A DNA stretch of 64,000 bases, from NCBI GenBank assembly GCA_009829735.1, contig CM020619.1:24391554-24455553 (forward strand). Reading direction: 5' to 3'. The notes beneath the pieces are model-generated. The model saw only the letters and a list, made by a program, of their open reading frames with translations, searched no databases and had not been told where the DNA came from. This stretch comes from Pyropia yezoensis (Eukaryota; Rhodophyta; Bangiophyceae; Bangiales; Bangiaceae). Positions 56,701-64,000 of the stretch are shown here, one piece after another (position 1 is the stretch's first letter; every line of letters starts with the position of its first letter). Made by a program: the position numbers and the translations under genes.

Positions 56701-56901
56701 CCGTCCCCGCGACCCCCATCATCACCGTGTGCTGGCCGTCGTCGTCACCACAACGGCCCTGGTGTCCGTCGCCCCCACCACCATTGTCACCCGGTGCCGG
56801 CCGTCGCCGTCACCACCACGACGCTGGTCTCGGTGGCGCCGCCTCACATTTGCCCCGTTGCCGTCATCGTGGGTGGCTGCACCCACGCTTGTGTGCCTGC
56901 C
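53754..56901. other. Intergenic region, no secure gene
   Basis: About 54000-55400 is GC-rich with open frames on both strands but no recognisable motif. A C-run lies at 54026-54046. After 55570 the base composition changes and transposon-derived DNA begins. About 56640-56870 holds loosely repeated CACCACCACGACGCTGGT/TGCCGGCCGTCG-type units just before the Harbinger gene. Confidence 0.35.
55579..55596 (+). repeat. Solo terminus CTAGTGTCTATTCTACCG
   Basis: Differs at one position from the perfect 18-bp terminal repeat of the 28602-30100 element. It is the left edge of the region that holds the Harbinger genes. The longer string GCACCTAGTGTC (55575-55586) is repeated inverted at 63667-63678. 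Confidence 0.6.
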
Positions 56902-58572
56902 ATGGCCGAACGCGTCGCCACCATCTGTGACGACGACGTCGCCGGCGACGATCGCAAGGATGAGGAAAACGCCACCTGCTCCGACGTGTGGCAGCTGTCT
57001 GAGGGGTCGGCCGACGAGGCCGTAGCTGCTGTTCTTGCCGTGGCGTCGTCTGCTGCGCTCCGACGTCGCATCGCTCGTATGCGTCCACGGGGAGTGAGCC
57101 AACCCGAGAGGCGTCTGGGCTCTGTGCGTGGCCGGCGACCCAACCGCGGCCGAGACTTTGACGCTGCCAACCATGCTATCTTGCGTGACTACTTCGGCGT
57201 CGATGGGCGGCCTCCCGTGTAAGGGGAGGCCGACTTCGAGCGCCGTCTCGGAGTGCCCCGGAAAGGTCTTGAGCTCATCCACAACGCTGTCAAGGATCAG
57301 CCCTTCTGGGCGCGCACCACCAATGCCTCAGGGCGCCCGCAAGCGCATGCGTTGCAGAAGGTGGTCGCCGCCTTCAGAGTGCTCGCATACGGGGAGACCT
57401 ACGACCGCGCAGACGAGTACATGTGCCTCTCGCGCTCGACCATTGCTGTTGCGACGACGAAGCTAGTGGAATTTATTGTGACGGAGTGTGAACCGCAATA
57501 CCCGCGGCCTCCCAACGACGAGGAGCTGACACGCATCCTCAAGCGCAATGAGGAGCGCGGGATGCCTGGATGTATGGGCAGTATTGACTGCTCTCATTGG
57601 CGATGGAGGCAGTGCCCACGCGGCCTGGCAGGACAATACCAGGACCGCAAGGCCCGGCGCTCCGTCGTCATGGAGACGGTCTGCGACGAAGACCTGAATA
57701 TCTGGCATTCTTTCATTGGCAGTCCAGGCAGTCAGAGCGATCTCGACGTGTGGTCGCAGTCGCCATTGTACACTGATATCATGAGTGGGAGTTGGCCGCC
57801 AGATCGCTTCCCCGTCATGCTGAACGGCCGCACACGACGGATGCCGTATTACTTGGCTGACGGCATCTATCCCAAGTACCCGATCTTTGCGCGGCCCTTT
57901 GCCAAGCCCGTGGATGCGGCGAAGCGTACGTACAACCACCTGCAAGAGGCTCTTCGTAAGGACGCTGAGCGACTTTACGCTGTGCTGACAAACCGATTCA
58001 ACATCTCTCTCTATCCGGCGCGATTCTCTCACGTCAGCCGCATCATCAATACTGGCAAAGCGATTGCCTTACTGCACAGCATGGTCGTCACTGAACGACG
58101 GGACGGCTCCCTTTCACGTACGCGCACGGCCGGCGTAACTGGCCCTGCGGACCTTCATCGTCGGAATCCCCCGATAGTGGCGGGCGGGGGTCGCGACTCG
58201 CCCGTTGGTACACCAGTCAATGCAGCGGCGGGCGAGGTTGGTGACCTGCCAGTCGGTGGACCTGTCAATGCAGCGGCGGGCGGGGTTGGGGACCGGCCCG
58301 TCGGTAGACATCACCGCGCAGTAGTGGGCGGTCGTAGCGGCCAGGCGAGTGCTCCAGGTCGTGCTTGCGCTTCCAGACTCCCTGTTCTTCCGGAGAACGA
58401 GGGGCCCCAGCCAGAGGTCCAGTCGGGCAGTGCGCCGCCTGAGGCGTGGTTCCTGCTGTCGCTCTTGGCACGGGCCGAGGCCACCAGATCTGCTGGTCAC
58501 AACTTGTTGTGTATGGACCTGGAGGCGCACTTCTGGCAGCATCGTGGGAGGGCTCTTGCCCCATACCTGTAG
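56902..58572 (+). CDS. PIF/Harbinger transposase (DDE_4-type) with one in-frame TAA
   Basis: Starts at ATG 56902 (MAERVATICDDDV), ends with TAG at 58570-58572. One TAA at 57220-57222 interrupts the N-terminal domain after FGVDGRPPV. The degenerate copy at 32390-33760 has Tyr (TAC) there, so a single C-to-A change explains it. The frame is otherwise continuous. Catalytic residues are Asp in CMGSIDCSHWRW, Asp in GSQSDLDVWSQSPLY and Glu in ALRKDAERLYAVL. Other marks are ERGMPGCMGS, ETVCDEDLNIWH and PYYLADGIYPKYPIF. The C-terminal part has repeats of about 60 bp giving PVG.PVNAAAG units. Translation from an ATG after the stop would lack most of the N-terminal domain. It pairs with the Myb-like gene at 59477-61124, as in Harbinger elements generally. 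Confidence 0.88.
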
Positions 58573-58586
58573 AGCGTCACAAAAGG

Positions 58587-58620
58587 TTTTTTTTTGCCTC
58601 CGAGGAGGCCTTTTTTTTTC
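58587..58620 (+). terminator. Short GC hairpin flanked by T-runs after the transposase stop
   Basis: GCCTCC-GA-GGAGGC is a 6-bp stem with a 2-base loop, preceded by nine and followed by about nine T. It sits 15 bp after the stop codon. It looks like an intrinsic or Pol III-type end signal, but its meaning in a eukaryotic gene is unknown. Confidence 0.3.
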
Positions 58621-59476
58621 TTTACCTGCTTGTGTGGTCTTTCATAGACGTAGGAAGATGCCCGGCCCTGGCGCTTAGTGCAAACGACAGCCAAAGTCTT
58701 ACCGAGGAGCACCCGCGGTCGGGCGGTGTGCCGTAGACTACACGCCGTGCCCACAGGTGGGCACCATATGCAGGTGGCCAGGACTCGCAGCGGTTGGGAA
58801 AAAAAAGCAGAAATTATTAGCCACTGGCTGGCCAGCAACCTCCGTGGACACGTTCCTGGATTGTGGGCTCTGGAAATTGTGTGGTGCCGTACTGGGTGCA
58901 ATGTCTGCCAACAGCTGTGTGACCTTTTGGCCATGGTTAGAAGGCCACAACCCGAGGCAGTGGCCGCCGCACTACCTGTGATACGGCGGACGAGGTAAGG
59001 TGGGTGGAAGAGCCCTCAACCTGCTGAGGGGTGCTTAGTATTCACCTCAGGCAGCCCCTCTGCTACACTGCCTCTGCATAGGGCGTGTATCAATGAACTG
59101 AGCCGGCAAGGCTTAGTGCCAGCCCTGAGTCGAGTCCACCCGACCGGTACGGCTGCGCTTCCACCCTCATCGGACAATGAATAAGTACAACAACATGGAA
59201 GTGCATGAAGGAAAAAACAAAACCCACACAACCGAGGGGGAAAAGCCGCGGCCAGACCACGCAAACACCTGCGACAGGCGATCACACACAGCACATGAAC
59301 GCAAAAGCAAAACGAACCATCACAAACACCCGCAAGGAGCAGCCGTATGACATGCATGACAAGAGAAGAAAACGCGCCAAGGGAAACCCCGAGCGACACA
59401 CAAGCACTAAAGCACAGCGGCAAAGACCGAAGACGAGACTAAAGTTCTCAAACACAAGAGCCCTCACAAAGTCCAA

Positions 59477-61124
59477 CTAATGCCCATCCCGACTCTTCAC
59501 GAAGGGACGGCACTTCGTGCGCTGAAAGCGCACCGCCGGGGGAGTGCAGGGCATCTCCTCGTCGTCGTGCATGTCCACAAGATCCATCGCGTCCGTGACG
59601 TCCACCACACGGACGTAGACCGCGTCGGGGGCGGCTGCCGGAGACTGCTCCGCCGGCGTAGTGGGCGGCGTAGGGGGCGGCGTAGCGGGCGACATGGGCG
59701 CCACCATCGCGCCCGCGCCGCTGGTCACGGCCGTGCTGACTGGGGCCTCCGCTGCCACCACTGTGGACGGCACCGTCAAGAGGCCGTCAAGCCACTCGCC
59801 GTCTTCCGCGCTCATGCCAGTAGGTGGCGTGGGCGCGATTGCCGCTGCGGCCATCGCGGCCGGCACACCCTCAACGTTGCCACGCCGTGTTGTGTCGCGC
59901 GTGGGCACCCCCGTGGCGACGTCCGCCCCCCCAATGTCGACGGTGTCGTCGTCGACATTGTCCTCCAAAGCGGCACCTGCGAGAGCCTTGATACGGCGGC
60001 GCATTTTCAAGCGCCGCCACTGGGCCGCCTCCTTCGTGCGCCGCACGTCCGGTCCCCCCCAAAACGCAATGTCGGCGCGATATTCAGCAACCCTGGGCAT
60101 GCGGTTCAGCACTTCGCGCGTGGCCTCAGACTCGCGGGCGGCCAACAAGTCTGCGGCTCGCATAGCCTTGGCCGCCTTCGTGCCGGCCGGCCGCGACTGG
60201 AAGGCGGCGGGCGCGCCCTCCTCGTCATCATCACCGTCGATCACAAAAGACGGTTAGAGCACGGATGGTTGAACCACTCGCCCTCCGCAGTCACGACCGC
60301 CACCACCACCTGAGGCACGCCCACCACGGCCTGATGCACGTGCGCTACCCGCAGCACGTCCCGCGGGACGGCCACGACGACGGTCCGCTGCAGACCCGGC
60401 GGCACCGCTGAGCTTGTTCATATCCTTGAGAATCCGCCAGGAGCTCAGCCATGTGGCCGCACGCTGGTCAACGTGCAGGTCCGCCGCCTCCTGCTGCTCT
60501 TTGGCATCACCGCGGATGGCGTCGTAGAGGTTGCGGCGCTCAATGTGGGCGGCGGCGGCCAGCTCGCGCTGCTCGGCCGTGATGTTGCCCGTCAGTTGGG
60601 CCCGGTCCACGGCCGCAAACCAGGACACCAGGCGGTGCACGTGCTTTGCCACATGGTCGCCCATCTCCTTCGTCGCGGCACTCGTCGTGCGGTACGGCCT
60701 CGCCATAGTCACGCCTTGGTGCGTTGGCAGCGGCACCTTCGACGTCCTCCAGCGAGAGTCCGCGGCAACGGCAGCCCAAAACGTGCGACCTGTCTGGTCG
60801 GTCCCCACAATGAGGTCTTGGGAAATGCCCTTGTACGCCTCGCACTGACGGCGACGCTCGACGTCCGTCCACGCCATGCCGCGGCCAGGCGAGCCTCCCA
60901 CCGCGTCAAACTCCGCCTCTTCCACCGCCACTTTTCCATCGCTGTCCGTCTCCGCCACTGCCGTGTTGGCAGCTGCGTAAAGGTCGCCGACAACGGCAGC
61001 GAGGTCTTTCGCCGCCGCAGCAGCAGGCAATATCTCCGCCTCCTTGTCACAGCCAGTGTCCACCTCGGCGCCAAACACAGGGCCCGGTCACTCCCGCACG
61101 CGCCAAGTGGTTCTTGGTGCTCAT
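59477..61124 (-). CDS. Harbinger partner protein, Myb/SANT-like DNA binding, with in-frame TAA and 5' frameshift
   Basis: The probable start is the ATG at 61124 (MSTKNHLARAGVTGP). A one-base shift near 61085 leads into VFGAEVDTGCDKEAE, which then stays open. The Myb/SANT-like trihelix reads RGMAWTDVERRRQCEAYKGI and then SQDLIVGTDQTGRTFWAAV, the pattern of the DNA-binding partner encoded by PIF/Harbinger elements. A helical part follows (NITAEQRELAAAAHIERRNL). A TAA at 60254-60256 splits the frame after RVVQPSVL. The same frame continues as PSFVIDGDDDEEGAPAAF, TKAAKAMRAADLLAARESEA and a basic helix with the core KMRRRIKAL, then an acidic tail ending TAG at 59477-59479. This protein normally brings the nuclease to the nucleus and the transposon ends. 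Confidence 0.75.
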
Positions 61125-62166
61125 GCGGTCCGACATGTCACGAAAGAGCAAGGAGCAGGCCCCCCAGCTGCTGCGACAGGTCGCCAGAGGCGGCTGACGC
61201 TGCTTCATGTACAAAACTGCGTGACACAGGCTGTCTGCAGGTCGTCTGGTGAATGAGACGCCAGGCTGTAGACTACTGTCTTTGATGATGTCTCGCAGCG
61301 GAGCCCGCATGTGTTTCACATTCAAGGCCAAGTATCCGAGGTGTCCGTCGTTGAAATCCGAACCTTGGCAATAGGGGTCTCGGGTTGGTCCACTGTGCGG
61401 GCGAAACTGCAGTCAGCCTGAAGGCCCCCCCTTCTGTTGTTGCGGCGCTTGCTAGGAAGTCCGGTAAGAACTGCAGACGCCGCTGCCCGCGCACTTGATG
61501 CGGGGCTTTCATCATTCTCAAATCCCCGTCCCACATCAGCGCTGCGGCCAGGATCATCCCCGAGTGCCCTTAACGCGCGGCCGCCGGAGACGCTCTGAGA
61601 TGACGCCGCCAAGCCGCTCGACCAGATGTATCACATGCCGTGGCGGGGACTGGCGCTGCCAGGGCGTCCATGGTTGCCGCTCACACGTCGACGACGGCTT
61701 GACTCGAGCCATGATGGTGGTGTGCTCGGCACGAAAAGAAGCACGTTGAAAAGAACGTTGACATGTGCGTGCAGGAAAGCCAGATGAAGCCGTCGTAGCG
61801 CACACGGATCGCTAAAACGCGTTGTCCCCGTCTGCCAGCAACAAGCAGTCACGGCTACTTCCCGTACTCCCGTAATACATTTTGAAGTCCGAGACAACTG
61901 TCCAACAGAAACGGCCGACGCGATTATCTCCTTATTCTCATTGTTCTATCTAGGCAGTCTTGCTAGGGTACATCGCGGAACCGCTCCCTGTTGAAAAGCA
62001 CAATATGCCGCCAGTGCCGCCGCAGTGTGCCGACGACCGAGTCGATTGCGGCGACGGCTACATAGCGGCGAGCGCCGCCAAAGCTAGAAAAGCAGTGCAT
62101 CTCGCGCCGCCGCTTCGCTTATCCATACCGACCAGAACCGTGAGCGACAGACTTGACGCACTCAGA
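61125..62166. other. Right flank of the Harbinger genes, no gene supported
   Basis: Moderate GC with short frames only. Confidence 0.35.
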
Positions 62167-63213
62167 GCCGTTCTACACCCCGCAAGATCTTGTCGAAACG
62201 CCGAACAGGACACATAAACTCGGCACCTGATTGGTTGATCGCCGACGCGCGTGACACGTAGGAATCGCTCTGTGTTGATCGTGCCGCAACCTCCACCATG
62301 AAACAGCCCGCACCCGAACAGAGACCGGCAGAAGTTTCAAGAAAAAAACGTCATCAACAAAGGATGCGGGAAGAGTTCAATAGAATTGACCCATCGCTGA
62401 ATGTAGATTTCTCACCAGTTAGGCGATGCTTCCCGTGCTACTCCAAATGAAACTTTTTCTCCAAGGAGCTCCACAGCGCCCCAGACAGCACAGGGACGCC
62501 CAGTAGTGTCTCTAGGCCGGCCTGCCGCCACAAGAAAGGACGCGAAGGTGACCCTGTTTCCGACGGCCACATTGGTTCATATTTCCCACCTATGGCCAGC
62601 GCCGCGTTGATTGTCAATCGTCAGTGCGCCCTGGTGGCAGAGACTGGCTGGTCCGATGGAGCGCAGAGGTTTTTCCTGAGCCCTTGCGACTCTCAGTAGA
62701 GGCAAAAAGCGCAGGGACACGCACTTGGAATGTGTAGGACGGTTGGGTGATGCCTGGAGCTGTCCCGGCCGCGCACAGAGGCCTGCACTTGGTAGAAAGT
62801 CTTAGCCGCGCTCAAAAACTCCGGGCGACAATCTGTATCTAAAGCGAGTCTCGTACTCACAACGTAGGGACATTAGATCATTCATCTGACGTGTGAAGTG
62901 TGTGAAGACAGCAGCCGTGAAAGCCCTTCTGGCGCTGTAGCGACTTCACTTTTGGCTTGAGGGCCAACAGGACAATAAAGATGCAGATGAATTCAGAGAA
63001 AGGCCTTCGCAAGTAATGTCGTTCCCGACGTAACACACAGAAGCTGAATAGAAGTTCAACGAGAAATGTGCAAGCGCAATCCAACCTGATTCCACACCGT
63101 CTGCTTGCGTGTTATGCCGCATCCCCTGGTGTACATCCGATTGGGCAAGTGGCCGAACAAAGCACTCTTCTTGTTCCGTGCTTCGAAAAGATCTTGCGCG
63201 GTGTAGAACGGCC
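62167..63213. mobile_element. Foldback-like element with imperfect inverted repeats (about 1.0 kb)
   Basis: GCCGTTCTACACCCCGCAAG and the following ATCTTGTCGAAACGCCGAACA (62167-62207) are matched, inverted, by 63171-63213 (CCGTTCTACACCGCGCAAGA and on). About 35 of 42 positions agree. A weaker match extends inward. No coding capacity is recognised between them. Confidence 0.45.
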
Positions 63214-64000
63214 CTCGATGTACGCAAATGCCTTCGGTTGCTCCTCGAAGAGTACGAGGGCAACGTGATGCACCAGCCCACAAGAGCTCAGCTCGTACGC
63301 TCCCACCAAACCATCCTGCGGCCGACGATTGGCCGCAGACTGGACGCGGAAACAGTGGTTGCGTCTCTTGTGCGTGTCATCATCCGAGCTTGACCGGCTC
63401 GACCAGACAAGTACGACAATCGGCAATTAAAGATGAAAGTGTTTTCTGCCGCAAAATGCATCGGGAATACTTGATTCAGGGGAATCAAAACCGCTGTAAG
63501 TACATCTGTGGGGGTCAGCGAGTAACCTCGCGAGGGAGTTGCACCAACAGGTGTGACGTGGTGCCAATAGCAACGCGGCTGTCCGCGCCCAAATGTCGTT
63601 CCGCGAAACTTGTCACTGTACCGTCCCTAGCCCTGACTTGACGTCGACCCGGGATACCAGCCTAGGGACACTAGGTGCCAGAACACGCCCGCCGTGTGGG
63701 GATGGGTAGCTGCCGGGGCCCGTGCCCAGCACTGGGATGCGGTGGACTACGCTACCCACACGTAAGAGAGGGACTTCTGATGGGTTTTTGCATATTCGTG
63801 AGGGAATTGATTTGAGAGTCCCTAGTGTAGGTTAGTGAGAAGAAATAAATAAGCCGTGATAGTGGCCCCCGACATGACGAGGATAGACTCGGGTCGGGGC
63901 CACTCAGGGCTGGGAGGGGGGCTACCAGACCAACGTGCCGAGGCTCCCCCAGATGCACGTTAAGAGGGACAGCGAGGCGCCCGTGGCCTGCGCCCTCAGG
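63214..64000. other. Window end, no gene supported
   Basis: Short frames only. GCACCTAGTGTC occurs inverted at 63667-63678, a possible right end of the Harbinger region. No rRNA or tRNA was recognised here or elsewhere in the window. Confidence 0.3.

Overview
The window looks like nuclear DNA of a photosynthetic eukaryote, most like a GC-rich, intron-poor red alga of the Porphyra/Pyropia type. The grounds are: Ala/Gly/Pro-rich proteins with very high third-position GC; mostly single-exon genes plus a few short GT-AG introns (gtacgt and gtgagt donors); a nuclear ClpP with an Ala/Arg-rich presequence; a eukaryotic-type tryptophanyl-tRNA synthetase; MYND, F-box-like, PDZ-like and FG-GAP/ASPIC proteins; and abundant eukaryotic DNA transposons. 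The species assignment is inference. A 500-N gap and many frame changes at homopolymer runs suggest a scaffold built from error-prone long reads.

Layout. 1-9.5 kb: three host genes (a large low-complexity protein with one membrane segment, a two-exon probable plastid protein, and an F-box/LRR-like protein on the minus strand). 9.57-23.05 kb: a very large Tc1/mariner/IS630-type element. It has about 60-bp terminal inverted repeats flanked by TA, inner inverted repeats of about 1.7 kb, about 350-bp tandem modules, an intact DDE transposase and a divergently transcribed two-exon zinc-binding accessory gene. The assembly gap, with a probably artificial duplication around it, lies inside its left arm. 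25-27.2 kb: a MYND-finger gene. 27.2-34 kb: non-autonomous inverted-repeat elements, a roughly 130-bp minisatellite and a dead PIF/Harbinger transposase. 36.0-39.4 kb: a complete pogo/Tigger-like element with exact TIRs, TA target site and an intact transposase. 41.4-43.4 kb: a low-complexity gene followed by very long poly-G tracts. 45.4-53.8 kb: a host gene cluster (ClpP with three in-frame stops, a small membrane protein, a truncated tryptophanyl-tRNA synthetase, a PDZ-like plastid protein and an FG-GAP/ASPIC protein). 55.6-63.7 kb: a PIF/Harbinger element with both partner genes (DDE nuclease and Myb/SANT-like protein), each broken by one in-frame TAA.

At least three DNA-transposon superfamilies have landed here, often next to tandem arrays. 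The most unusual object is the 13-kb Tc1-type element with nested inverted repeats and an accessory zinc-binding gene. The second theme is single TAA/TAG codons, plus one TGA in a dead copy, interrupting otherwise well-conserved reading frames.
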